DNA of 64,000 nt from Bretschneidera sinensis (GCA_023935145.1 CM043699.1:74357138-74421137), one strand, 5' to 3'. Numbered from the stretch's first letter, positions 25,257 to 35,510 are shown. Numbers and translations: made by a program. The notes: generated by a model not told the origin, from the letters alone.

Positions 25257-25423
25257 TCAAGGTAAAAAAAAACTAAAAAAAAAAAGCAACGAAAAATAAT
25301 GCAGCAAGCTAAAAGAGGGAACAGAGTTACCGTCTTTACAAACTGCTGAAAAATAAAAACTATCTACAATTCTTCTACCGTCTTGTCTCAAAGTTGACAA
25401 TCTTCCTTGTACTTAAGCACGTC

Positions 25424-25441
25424 TCCCCGGCAATGGCACCA
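25424..25441 (-). other. Primer-binding site, tRNA-Asp type (unit 4)
   Basis: The minus strand reads TGGTGCCATTGCCGGGGA, two mismatches from the tRNA-Asp complement. It follows LTR 5, the true 5' LTR of the array. Confidence 0.85.
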
Positions 25442-25446
25442 AAATT

Positions 25447-26717
25447 TGATTACGCCTAAAGTATAACGCGGTAGTTGTAGCACGTCTTTGGGGTGTCGAT
25501 TCCATAGGGAGACAAACTAACTACAAGAGAAAGTGCAAACCTTAAAACGAACGATAAAAGTTAAATGAGAAAATCTAAGTTTGAAATAGTGTGAAATAAT
25601 TGTGTAAATATATAGAGAACAACAAGGGTCCGGGAATCCTCCCTAGGTTCGTTGCCTTATTCTAATCTTGATTCAGTTGTTTTTATCTCGATTGCAAGTT
25701 TTACATCCCAAACAAGCAATCGACAAATATTCAATTAAAGCACATATATAAACCCTAACGTAATTGTTATGAAATACACTTTATTTTCAAGCACACATGA
25801 CCTAACTTATAGATTATCAAGAAACAACAATATATCATAATGACAATACCACAGTAATGGACAAATCTATAAAAGAAATCTATCGAACTCAATCACACCT
25901 CAACAACATCACATAAGAAGAGCATGACTAGACTTATATGGGGGAGAAAGATGCAATCACCGGATTAAGGGGAAATATTCTAATTAGATTAAAAAGTAAA
26001 TCATAACAATGTTTAATGATAATAAATCCAAACTACAATGAATAAAGACTAGAAATTAAGAACGACTACACCTAGGGATTCATCACTTCGCCTTGCTTGG
26101 AGATTAGTTGGCCATGGGGGAGAGTGTGGCAGCCTTCATGATGTTTTCCCCGACCCCCGACCTTTAATGAATGTTTAATTACAAACTCTAAGTGGTCTAT
26201 TTATAATGTACAAGGTCCAGGGGTGTTTTAGGGCTTAAAAAGTCTTAATTAGGTCATATCTCGGAGAAGTGGACCGGGTGGATGCCGCAGATCTCCCTTC
26301 CTTGTGCTGCGACTTCCACTGTTTCTTTGTTTTCTTTCCTTGCTGGAGGTCGCGGCCCTGCTTAGTGCAGGCCGCGACTTCCACTGAAGCTTCTTCCTTG
26401 TTCTTTTGCTCGGTTCTAGAGGCTGAGGCTTGGATATCTTTAGACCGCAGCACGCACACTTAAGACTTGATTTTTCTTCATTTATCCTTCCATAACTATG
26501 CCTTCACTCCGGTATGCCTCGAGTCTTTGTGCTTCAAGCAATGATAACTTTTTCTCCTCTTTTGAGCATAAAGTACTTGAAAATGCACCGGAATAGATCA
26601 ATGATCCAAGAATGATACTTTAGAGTTGTTAACGTATAAAAGTGCAATTAAAACCTAGATCAACCCTAAAATGCTAACAATTAAGTACTGTTAAGGTGCA
26701 TTTTATGACTCTCATCA
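25447..26717 (-). repeat. Array 1 LTR 5 (5' end of array on the minus strand)
   Basis: The + strand runs from TGATTACGCCT to GACTCTCATCA, so the minus-strand LTR starts TGATGAGAGTC. It shares GTGTGGCAG, AAAAAGTCTTAATTAGG and GGTCTATTTATAA with the left part of LTR 1 and not with LTRs 2-4. This fits LTRs 1 and 5 being the original pair. A minus-strand TATAAATA lies near 26192. Confidence 0.88.
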
Positions 26718-27587
26718 GGCTAACGTAGTGTTCTCTGCAAAAAAAAGGTCAACTTATCATAACCAACTAAAAATAACAAAGAAAAACAAGTAAAAAAACT
26801 TTTCATTGCCAACAAGAGAACCAAAAGGTGCAAACTAAACTGGTAGGTTCTCAGTCACGACTTATCCAAAAGGTCATTATCAAACATCCTAGCATCGACT
26901 CCTAAGACCTTGTCAACCACTCATTGCTCCTCATCACCCAAGGAGGGCTCCCTTTGATCAGGTATCTTCTCAGATTTCCACTCTAATAATACCTAGTGAG
27001 ATTATGGCCCATCCACGAAGAAGAACCGCTCATTCCAGCCTTTAATCGAAGAAACAGTGTCGAAAATATTTTTCTTACTTCTCGCATAAAAAATTGAACC
27101 ACCCATTATCGGTATGTTTCTTCAGGGTATAAACCTATCAGAACATCTACACTTTTGAATTTTTTGTCTCCTTTGTTGTACCCAACATCTTCAATGCCAG
27201 CACAAACCCCACAACACACTTCATCCCATTTGGGGACAACTGAGTAGGGAAGATACCATAATGGTTTATGATCTCACTAACATTAGGATCAATAGAAAAC
27301 CTCAACCTCGCATTTAGATGATCGAGGTAACAACAAAGTGAATATTGTGCCTCATCCTTCAAAAGGGCACAAGCCCTCTCATCAAGACTAGGACGCCAGA
27401 CTTTTCACTCATAAAGGAGGAGAAACTTAGTGGGTATGGATTCTAAATCACTCTTGGTAACCTGACTAGGGATTTCTCCATCTTAAAAAACCTAACTTAC
27501 AAGAACTACCACCTCTCCACTCTCAAGAATAATCCCTTTCCTCTAGGTCCTCACCTTCTTAGATCCACCAACTCCATAAATAGACAT
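26718..27587 (-). pseudogene. PF04195-like 'gypsy-type transposase' gene, 5' half
   Basis: The candidate start ATG at 27585-27587 opens MSIYGVGGSKK. The diagnostic conserved block (LRFSIDPNVSEIINHYGIFP, then TQLSPNGMKCVVGFVLAL) lies at about 27310-27180. A second block (GWFNFYARSKKNIFDTVSSI) follows in another frame near 27090-27020, so there is a frameshift at about 27120. An intron acceptor (T-rich then GCAG) lies just before the last exon, which ends ENTTLA against the array. The rest of that exon is at 6634. The family is named after its link with gypsy-type plant elements; the biochemical role is unknown. Confidence 0.72.
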
Positions 27588-28065
27588 AATATAATGATAA
27601 AAAAGATAGTGAGAAAGAAAGAAGCTTACCTGAGAAAAAACCTGAAAAGAAAAAAAAAGGACTCACAAAGAAGATAAGAAGATACATGAGATTTAGTAGA
27701 GAAAGAGTTAAAAGAGCAGTCAAAGGGAAGATAATATGAGTCATAAGCAAAAAATCCCTTAAATAGCTTATGTCAAGATAACTACCACCGTAACACATGG
27801 TTAATGCATCTCTCAGGCAGACAAAAAGTGCTTTGAGCAGTTGAAACGTCCACTCAATCATTAAATATGATAACTCGTAAAGACATCTCGAAGAATGAAA
27901 CGTCCAATTACAAACATATGGGTCTGTAGAATCATGAGCTAAACACACATAATAGGCCTAACAAACCCAAGAACATGGACATATATATGAAGCCCATTTT
28001 GAAGAGGTGCAAAGCCCATAAAGTAATGTAGCCCAATCCTACCAAAGCTCATTCAATGAAGCTTT
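27588..28065 (-). promoter_or_regulatory. Upstream/leader region of the PF04195-like gene
   Basis: Pyrimidine-rich leader on the minus strand (CTTTTTTTTTCTTTTCAGG near 27650), with a weak TATA-like ATTTAAGGG near 27760. It separates the gene from the 114-bp tandem repeats. The promoter call is an inference from position. Confidence 0.35.
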
Positions 28066-28955
28066 GCTCCTTTTCAAGAGTTTACTACAGTCAACAATTC
28101 TTGTCGAAGTGGAACTAAGAGCTTCAAAAGCCATAAAATTCTACTATGACCATAAGAAATTAAGACTTTAGTCACCTTCACTCCTCTTTAAGAGTTGACT
28201 ACAGTCAATAACTCCTCTTGAGGTTGTTCTAAGAGCTTTAAAAGTTATAAAGTTCCACCTTGGCAAGAAAGAATTATGACTTCAATCATCTTTGCTCCTC
28301 TTTAGGAGTTAACTACAATCAATAATTTCTCTTGAGATTGAAGTAAGAGCTTCAAAACCCATAAAGTTTCACTCGACCAGAAGGAATCATGACTTCAATC
28401 ACCTTCACTCTTCTTCAAGAATTGACTACAATCAACTTTTCCACCAAAGGTTGACCTAAGAGCTTCAAAAACTATAAAGTTCCACTTTGACCAAAAGGAA
28501 TTACAACTTCAGTCACCTTCTCTCCTCTTCAAGAGTTGATTACAATCAACAATTCCTCCCAAGGTTGAACAAAGAGCTTCAAAAGCCGTAAAGATCCATT
28601 CCAACTAGAAATAATTACGACTTCAGTCACTTTTACCCCTCTTCAAAAGTTGACTATTATAAACAATTCCTCTAGAATTTGAACTAATAGCTTTAAAAGC
28701 CATAAAATTTCATCCGACCAAAAGGAATTACAGTTTCGATCACCTTCATTGCTCTTTAAGAGTTGACTATAATCAATAATTCCTCATGAAGTTGAACTAA
28801 GAGCTTCGAAAGCTATAAAGTTCCACTCTGTCCAGAAAGAATCATGACTTCAGTCACATTCGCTCATCTTTAAGAATTGACTACGATAAAAAATTGCTCA
28901 TGAGGTAAAACTAAGCACTCCAAACGCCATAAAATTCCACCCCGACCAGTAAAAA
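28066..28955. repeat. Tandem repeat, about eight copies of a 110-116-bp unit
   Basis: The landmark AAGAGTTGACTACAGTCAAC recurs, diverged, near 28076, 28187, 28303, 28413, 28529, 28643, 28757 and 28871. Each unit also carries AAGAGCTTCAAAAGCCATAAA and GACTTCAGTCACCTTC. GTTGAC and GTCAAC form a 6-bp inverted repeat around a 4-bp spacer in most units. Tandem subrepeats near the 3' end are known in Tat/Ogre-type gypsy elements, and the antisense gene alongside supports that context. Confidence 0.88.
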
Positions 28956-29202
28956 TTGTTACAAAAGGGTTTGAAAGTTCATGTCCCACGATTTTTACCA
29001 TAGTGGAATAGTGATTTCAACCATGTAATTCCCGTTGAAGTAGAACTATGATCTTTGAGCCTCATAATTCACTTGAGCAGAAGAGAGATTACGATTGCAA
29101 TTATATCTCCACCCATACAGGATCAAGGTTCCAACCGAACAAACCCTTGAAGAATAAGTTACAACAAAAATAATCCCAATCTAGCTCATGAAGATACTAA
29201 GG
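28956..29202. other. No gene; flank between tandem repeats and LTR
   Basis: AT-rich, non-coding. A 3' LTR of the element carrying the tandem repeats would be expected here, but none is recognisable before the LTR at 29203. Confidence 0.4.
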
Positions 29203-31762
29203 TGTAGAACCCGATTCTTTAATTTTTTTTATAATTTAAATCTCAAGATTTCACCTCGATGCATTATTAGAGTACTTATCCAGTTTTGAGCTTAATTTAT
29301 TTTGTCTTGGGATGGTAAAGATAAGGAAGCGAGTAAGTAATTTATGATTTGGTAAATAAAAGGTGTCTTAGGGTAATTAATTAAAAAAAAGGGAGATATG
29401 GTGAAAAGTGAGAAAATAGAAATGAGGAGGGGTAAGTGAGAAATAAAGATAAAGTTGGAGTATAAAAGAGGGAGGGAGAACTTAGATTTTTGTGGAAGGT
29501 TGTAGAGGAACCGAGAAACAGAAGAAAGAAAGAAAAGGAAGAAGATGGAAGAAATTGGCAAGGATTTTAGGTAAGGACTTGTCTTTCTTTACTTTAAGGG
29601 TTGAGTAGATTCTTTAATTTAAGGATTTAGTTCTTGCAAATGAGATTTGTGAAGAAAAGTTTGATAAAAACCTACATTTGTTTTAAGTTTCTGTGCTATG
29701 TTAGGTTTATTAAATTGAAACTTTTAACTTAAGATTTTTTCTATGGGTAATGTGGAGTTTTATCTTAAAACTTTAGGAAAACCTTGTATTTTAAAACATT
29801 TGAATGCTTCTTGAGGATTAAAAAGTGATTTTTGAGTGAAAAAAGGATTTTTATAGAGGAATTTTGCTGAAACTCGGGTTACTAGTCGACTGGGGTTTTC
29901 CTCTAGTCTACTGTATGTTTTATTAGGGGCTACCAGTCGATTATATAAGTACTCAGTCGATTGGGTCAAGTTAATTTTCCAAAAATGTGATTTTCTCTTT
30001 AGTTTTTGAATGCAGAGGTTTTCCCAAATTGATTTTAATGTTTGTATACTTTGAAAGTATTATTAAAACACCTTTAAGAGAGTTAGTATTCATAAAAATT
30101 AAAGTGTTTTGATGTTCAAAGTAAATGATTTGAAAAGGGGCTAAAAGCCACGATTTCTTTGATTTTGGTTTCGTGCGAAGTGCACTATTGATATTTAAAG
30201 TGTGTAAATACCTTAGAGTTCTTAGTATTTTGTTATTGAATGATTTTAATGGGGCTTAGATTTTTTTTCGCTCCTAGGTGCAGCTGGTGGATACCGTTAA
30301 AGATTAAGGCAGTAGTTTGAGATTAGTTTTAAAGCACGTACGAGGTGAGTATACCTTACTTTTAGTAAGTATATTAGTTTGTAAAAGTAAAAATAAGAAG
30401 AAAAAAAATGATGACATGATTAATCATAGGAGTTACAACAATATAACTATAAGAGTTGTGAGCATAGGAGATTTTAGTGCGCAAATAGTAAAGAATAATG
30501 TTATGAAGATTATACAAAAATGTGTGGAGTTATGATTATGCGAGAAGTGGTTATAGAATTGATTTGATATAGTCATGTTTGAGAAATTGTGATGCATGTC
30601 ACTATAATGAAAGTGATTGATAGTGTTGTTATGAGATTATGATGTAATTGATTGATGGATGCTATTTACATATTCATTGCTTCATGAATGCATTTCACAC
30701 TATATATATAGTTAGTGTATTATAAGAGGGGAAGTGGTGCGATTACGATAGGTCCCTTCCCACAAGAGGTGTAAGAGTATCGAACGTTATTGGACATACA
30801 AAACCCATGAAGAGGGATCCATTGTGTTTTGATATGATGATTTGACATACTGGTACATTCAGAGACATCCCCATGATAATGAGATTAGGCCAGTAAAGGG
30901 CAGTGACATGATCTTGCATTTTATTACATTGCATAGAATTATATTTCATGGATACATTGTGATGATTGGCCTACAACGGGCATGTGTTGTGATTGGCCCA
31001 TGAGGGGCGTTTATTATGATTGGCCCATGAGGGGATATATTGAGGCTGATGGGGGCCGTAAATATTGTTTATGGTAAAAGAAAGGTGTTGAGATAGAAAC
31101 TCTTCATATATTTGTTGACCTTATATTGTATGTAATGTGTTAAGAATCGTATGTTTGAAACTAAACTAAGAAAAGAAAATTTGGTAAACTCTTGTTAAAT
31201 GATAGTTTATGTCAAGTAAATAAGAAAGTAATTAGAGAAAACTTAATAACTATATTACATGTAGTTAGGAATTAAATAATTTCTATTTTGAAGCTTATAA
31301 TTAAAATGACAATTCTTCCATTATGATTACTTCTAGTAATATGTTTCTTACTAAGCTTTTTAGCTCACCCTTTCATGTTTACTAGCATTTCAGTTAGTAC
31401 TGAAAATTTATGGTCAAAGTTGAAGGGAATCCTTAAAAGCTCTTGACTATGACATCCTCGTCCTTTGGGTCTTTTGTCAAGCATTTAAAAATCTTTTTGT
31501 TATGGTCTAGTTTCTACAAAAAAAAAAAATATGCAATACTTGTAATGGGGGGGGGGGGTTTCTTTTATTTGCGTTTAGTTAAAGTTTGATGTTTTGTAAA
31601 GATTATTTGGATATAAATTTATGATTGTGTAAACTTGTGATGCTTGAAAGAATGTTTGTATTCTTGGTGAGTTTTGTATGTTCGCATATAGGTCTAAGTT
31701 CTTGGAGCTGAATGGTGATGATACCTCATCAGGTAGGGCCCACCTGAGGATAGGTCGTTATA
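29203..31762 (+). repeat. Chromovirus-like LTR, 2.56 kb (5' LTR)
   Basis: It starts TGTAGAACCCGATTC and ends GGTCGTTATA, where CA has become TA. A primer site follows. TATAAAAG at 29461-29468 gives a short U3 and very long R-U5. Large LTRs with this start and end are typical of plant Tekay/Del chromoviruses. AGTCGACTGG-type motifs occur at 29880-29965 and poly-G runs near 31547-31558. No second LTR is in the window. Confidence 0.72.
29461..29468 (+). promoter_or_regulatory. TATA box of the 2.56-kb LTR
   Basis: TATAAAAG followed by a purine-rich leader (GAGGGAGGGAG, then GAAAGAAAGAAAAGGAAGAAG). Confidence 0.6.
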
Positions 31763-31766
31763 TTTT

Positions 31767-31778
31767 TGGTATAAGAGA
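31767..31778 (+). other. Primer-binding site, initiator tRNA-Met type (decayed)
   Basis: TGGTATAAGAGA, against TGGTATCAGAGC expected for initiator tRNA-Met, 4 bp after the LTR end. Confidence 0.65.
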
Positions 31779-32341
31779 TTTAGGTTTAAGGTTCTATAGA
31801 CTTAGTTTCATGGTGCATGGTGCATGGGATGATTGTAGAAAGTTGGTCGCATAGGTTTAGAGAGGATGTCTTTTAGGATTCGTAACCAAAAATGGTTTAA
31901 GTTGGGGGGGGGGAGTGGTAGATGTCTTGAGGATTGAGTTGAGTCGATTTGTGTTCGGATGTTGTGTGAAATTTGGTGTTGTCCAAAATGGTTTGTTTTG
32001 CTTGTGAATTATTGTAATGATGTCTCTTGAAGAGAATTTTGGGTGTGATTACTTTGATACGATGAAGTGCTTGATTGATGTATAAATTCACGTGTGGTTA
32101 TTGAAAGGTTCTTATGTGGTTGGTTGATGAAGATATTGAAGGATGAAGAATGAGAAAGAATCTTTTAAAAGAAAATGAATTACTTGAAAACTTTACTTTG
32201 ATTTTTACGACCGTTGATAATTATTAATGAGTTGTTATTTAAAATATTTGAAGTTATTGTTTATTGTTGGAAACGTGTCCCCAAAAGTATGAATTGAATT
32301 GAGTTTTGTATGAACTTTTCCTTAGGTGATTCTTTTTCATA
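31779..32341 (+). other. Internal leader of the chromovirus-like element
   Basis: Non-coding start of the internal region, cut at 32341 by array 2. The last four bases, CATA (32338-32341), are repeated right after that array at 42567-42570. Confidence 0.55.
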
Positions 32342-32665
32342 TGATGAGTGCCAAATATTGCATATTTTGGCCCTTTAATTTACATTTGTTAGCTTAGTAA
32401 TTTGTTACTTTGAGTTGTTTTCATTGTTTTTCAGGTTTACAAGCACTGGGAAAAGAGTTTCACTAAAATTGCCAAAATCGCCTTACAGATCAGTCATTTT
32501 TGTGGATTTTACTGTATTGATTCCGGAAGAACCAGGAGATGAGCCATATATGGTTGGAAAGATCCGGAAGTCTATTTTCTGAGGGATTTTACGGCTTGCA
32601 AAAACGATTTTTCTAGAGAAAGTTATGGCCATTTTAGTAAACAAGGTTCAAGCTAAAGAAGTCTA

Positions 32666-32790
32666 GTGCGCTCGATCGCACCAGACTTGCGATCGATCGC
32701 AAATGCGCTCTTGCACATCCCACATCGGTTAAAAATGCTATGTAGTGAGCCAATGTGCGCTCGAGCGCACCAGAGTGCGATCGATCGCAC
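32666..32790. promoter_or_regulatory. Cluster of four 16-bp palindromes in U3 (LTR A)
   Basis: GTGCGCTCGATCGCAC (32666-32681, one imperfect pair), TTGCGATCGATCGCAA (32687-32702, perfect), GTGCGCTCGAGCGCAC (32755-32770, perfect) and GTGCGATCGATCGCAC (32775-32790, perfect). They lie 55-180 bp upstream of the TATA box. The same cluster is at 37114-37238 and 41565-41689. Dimeric-protein binding or a structured element is possible; the function is unknown. Confidence 0.75.
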
Positions 32791-32850
32791 TCGGGCAGTA
32801 TCCCACATCGATTTTGAAACCCATTGTGCTCCGGGACTCCCCCTATATAA
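32717..32850 (+). promoter_or_regulatory. snRNA-type USE plus TATA promoter (LTR A)
   Basis: RTCCCACATCG occurs at 32717-32727 and 32800-32810. TATATAA starts at 32844, so 33 bp separate the second element from TATA. In plant U-snRNA genes transcribed by RNA polymerase II this motif (USE) and TATA are about four helical turns apart. The match in motif, orientation and spacing is direct; use by the snRNA transcription machinery is inference. Confidence 0.65.
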
Positions 32851-33673
32851 ACACCATCTGACCTCATCATTCAGTGTACAATTCCTAAGCCACTTTGGTG
32901 TTTACCGGTGGACTTCCGCCAGCATTCTGGTGGATCTCGAAGGCATTGCTACCACGAGGGGAAGCGCCGCCCGGCAGCGAGTGGAATTTCTCCCATGTAA
33001 AGTTGTTTATTTATTTCTTTATATTCAGTTGTTTTTAGTTTAAATGTTTAGCACTTGTTATTATAGTTTTATAGTTATGAGTGGCTAGACTCTTCAGCTA
33101 AGGTTGAAGATGAAGCCCCGCCGTTGTTTGGCGTAGTAGTTCAGATTTGCTTGTACAAATCTGACAATTTTTAGTATAAATGTTCTGTCAATTATTTGAG
33201 TTAATCTTATAATTGATTGAGTTTAAATTGTCTGTTGGATTTTCTTTGTGTTTCATCTGATGGATACATTGAATGCTTTTCGATTAAATTGGATTCCCTT
33301 TGTGATTTGTTGAGAGCGGATACATCGGGTGCTTTTGGTTTAGTTGGGATATTCTTTGTTTTTTGTCTTATAGTTGGATTCATTGAATGTTTTGATAGGC
33401 TATATTTTTAGAACATGTATGCTTAACTTCGGTGGGGTGAATTCGGAAACCTTAGTGCCCTTTTTTATTAGTTTTTTTAATCAACTTAGTTTAGTTTTAA
33501 TTTATTTTGTAATATCATCTGAAATTCGGAACTAGGTTAAGATAGAGTTAGTTTAGATTAAAAATTATATTTTCACAACGCAATTCCCTGTGGATTCGAC
33601 CTCGCACTTGCACAACGCTATACTGCAAACGACTCGTGCGCTTGCGAGTAAATTAAAACTCACAACAAGTTTT

Positions 33674-33691
33674 TGGCGCCGTTGCCGGGGA
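33674..33691 (+). other. Primer-binding site, tRNA-Asp (unit A)
   Basis: TGGCGCCGTTGCCGGGGA... matches the complement of the tRNA-Asp 3' end without mismatch over the bases read (up to the final G/A). Confidence 0.9.
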
Positions 33692-33780
33692 GTTGTTTGG
33701 TTTGTGAAAATTTTTGGTCTAAAATGATTTTATTTTTCTACTAGTTAGTTATCTTTTTATTAAAAAAAAAAAAAAAAATC

Positions 33781-35502
33781 ATGTGGATGAATCCAGCGCC
33801 GGTTTCACAGTCTTTAGAGGACGCCCTCAAGAATTTCATTAAAATGACCGGCCCGTCCCTCAATGCTGCCAACACTTTCAATGTTGAAAGCTGTTCCATC
33901 TGTGCTAGTCCCATGCATCTAGCACAGAATTGCCCATCAATGCCGGCTTGTGCCGAGTATCCTATGGAACAAATGAATGCTTTCAATGACTGTTGTTGGC
34001 AATCAAATGGATCTTGCTCCGAAACATACAATCCAAGGTGGTGGGACCACTCTAATTTTTCATGGGAGCAGAACCAACCAATGAATCAGGGAGGAGCCCC
34101 TTACCATGCTCACAATCAATACACTCCCGAATTTCCTCCACCAATTCCAAATTATGGTCACTCAGCTTATCCAGCACCATCACCCGCTCACCAAGCTCCC
34201 ATTCAAGCGCCAGTGTCGGTTTCACAGTCATTGGAGGACGCTCTCAATGACTTCATGAAAGCGACTAGCCAATCTATGAGTGAAGTGATGAGTGCAACAA
34301 TAGAAAACACCCAAGCGATTGCCACACTAGAGAGTCAAATTGATCAGATCGCAAGTTACGTGGGTGAACGCGAGGAAGGAGAGTTCCCCAGTCAATCTGA
34401 GCCTAACCCAAAGGAACAGTTTGCGGTGGGAAATTCTTCAACTCCAATGCATTGGCAGGAACAAGTGCAATCAACTGTCCCATACTTGTCTGGGAGACAA
34501 GTGGACAATCAAGTGGAAGAGAACCCTGCTATGCACCAAGGGCAAGAGAGTGGCAACAATGAGAAGAGAGATGCTGAGCCATCTATAGCCACTCGTATTA
34601 TTAAGGATCTCTCTAGGTCGTTTTTACCTAAAGCGCCTTACCCTGAGAGACTACAAGTGCCCAAGAAAGAAGGGAAGTCTGAGGACATTATGGAGGCATG
34701 CTTTGCTCAGTTTGAAGAGGATTTGGATTTAGATAAGTTACTTGAGCAAGCAAATACTATCGTGGAGTCTGCTCCTCGAGAGAGTAGTAGGACAGAGGAG
34801 ACTATGGATGAATCCCGTATTGAGGATCCCTTGGAGGCATGCTTTGCTCACTTTGGAGAGGACTTGGGCTTAGATAAGTTACTTAATGAAGTAAATGTCA
34901 TTTTGGAGTCTGATCCTAGAGAAAGCAATAAGACGGAGGAGACCGCCGCACCTGACACCCCCAAGAAGGAACTTAAGCCTTTACCAGATAATCTTAAGTA
35001 TAAGTTCCCAGGTCCAGCAGATTCTTTGCCTATAATCATAGCTTTAGATTTGGATGATGCTCCAGAGGAGAAATTATTGGACGTATTAAGAGAGCATAAG
35101 GAAGCTATAGGCTGGACTATTGAGGATGTCAAGGGAATCAACCCCTCATTGGTAATACACACGATACAGTTAGCGGAGAATGCCAAGCCATCGAGGGAGC
35201 CACAAAGAAGGCTCAACCCTGCTATGCAAGAGGTTGTGAGGGCAGAAGATATTAAGCTGTTAGAGGCAGGGATCATTTATCCCATCTCTGATAGCAAGTG
35301 GGTGAGCCAGATTCCAATCGTGCCCAAACGTGCTGAATTTACGGTAGTAAATAAAGACAACGAGTTGGTTCCAACTCGAGTGCAGTCAAGATGGAGAAAG
35401 TGTCTAGACTACCGTAAATTGAATGCTGCCACTAGGCCTGATCATTTTCCATTCCCATTTATTGATCAGATGGTGGAGAGCTTAGTTGGGCCTGTTTACT
35501 AA
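33781..35502 (+). CDS. Array 2 unit A: gag-derived/truncated RT fusion protein, 573 aa
   Basis: One open frame without stops. It opens right after an A-tract, and the usual capsid domain is absent. A zinc knuckle sits at residues 38-51 (C38, C41, H46, C51). A Pro/Gln-rich segment follows, then a charged middle with a repeated acidic segment (EACFAQFEEDLDLDKLLEQA and EACFAHFGEDLGLDKLLNEV). From about residue 425 it reads like the N-terminal reverse transcriptase of Athila-like elements (EAIGWTIEDVKGINPS, LEAGIIYPISDSKWVS, KCLDYRKLNAATRPDHFPFP). It ends at GPVY before the catalytic YxDD. It cannot be an active polymerase. The clean frame in both copies suggests youth or constraint. Confidence 0.85.
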   Translation: MWMNPAPVSQSLEDALKNFIKMTGPSLNAANTFNVESCSICASPMHLAQNCPSMPACAEYPMEQMNAFNDCCWQSNGSCSETYNPRWWDHSNFSWEQNQPMNQGGAPYHAHNQYTPEFPPPIPNYGHSAYPAPSPAHQAPIQAPVSVSQSLEDALNDFMKATSQSMSEVMSATIENTQAIATLESQIDQIASYVGEREEGEFPSQSEPNPKEQFAVGNSSTPMHWQEQVQSTVPYLSGRQVDNQVEENPAMHQGQESGNNEKRDAEPSIATRIIKDLSRSFLPKAPYPERLQVPKKEGKSEDIMEACFAQFEEDLDLDKLLEQANTIVESAPRESSRTEETMDESRIEDPLEACFAHFGEDLGLDKLLNEVNVILESDPRESNKTEETAAPDTPKKELKPLPDNLKYKFPGPADSLPIIIALDLDDAPEEKLLDVLREHKEAIGWTIEDVKGINPSLVIHTIQLAENAKPSREPQRRLNPAMQEVVRAEDIKLLEAGIIYPISDSKWVSQIPIVPKRAEFTVVNKDNELVPTRVQSRWRKCLDYRKLNAATRPDHFPFPFIDQMVESLVGPVY

Positions 35503-35510
35503 TGTTGGGT

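Larger units (their letters stand above)
6635..26717 (-). mobile_element. Array 1: five LTRs and four gag-only internal regions in tandem
   Basis: Read on the minus strand the order is LTR, internal, LTR, internal, LTR, internal, LTR, internal, LTR, with a period of 4.6-4.74 kb. Each LTR between two units serves both. Every unit has a tRNA-Asp primer site, a gag-like reading frame, the 46-bp conserved block and about 1.55 kb of 3' non-coding DNA; none has pol. The array interrupts a PF04195-like gene whose frame resumes on the other side. The flanks next to the outer LTRs (minus strand TAGCC and TAAGC) may be a decayed target duplication. The structure fits a gag-only LTR element multiplied by unequal recombination between LTRs. 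Confidence 0.88.
32342..33667 (+). repeat. Array 2 LTR A
   Basis: TGATGAGTGCC to CTCACAACA. U3 carries the shared promoter cassette (32469-32855), four 16-bp palindromes and two snRNA-type upstream elements ahead of TATATAA. Confidence 0.93.

Noticed and set aside
27559..27948. 129-residue minus-strand frame with hydrophobic tail
   Set aside because: It overlaps the pyrimidine-rich leader of the PF04195-like gene and resembles nothing known; hydrophobicity comes from the CT-rich sequence.
31547..31913. Poly-G runs of 10-12 bases
   Set aside because: Isolated homopolymers in a decayed LTR and leader; too few runs for a G-quadruplex claim, and length may be a sequencing artefact.
32666..33043. 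125-residue frame found in all three array 2 LTRs, and opposite-strand frames over the same DNA
   Set aside because: They lie in U3/R of the LTR over palindromes and TATA box; repeated only because the LTR is repeated, with no protein resemblance.
34848..35276. 142-residue minus-strand frame within the array 2 gene
   Set aside because: It is a shadow of the plus-strand gag/RT frame, which has recognisable domains.
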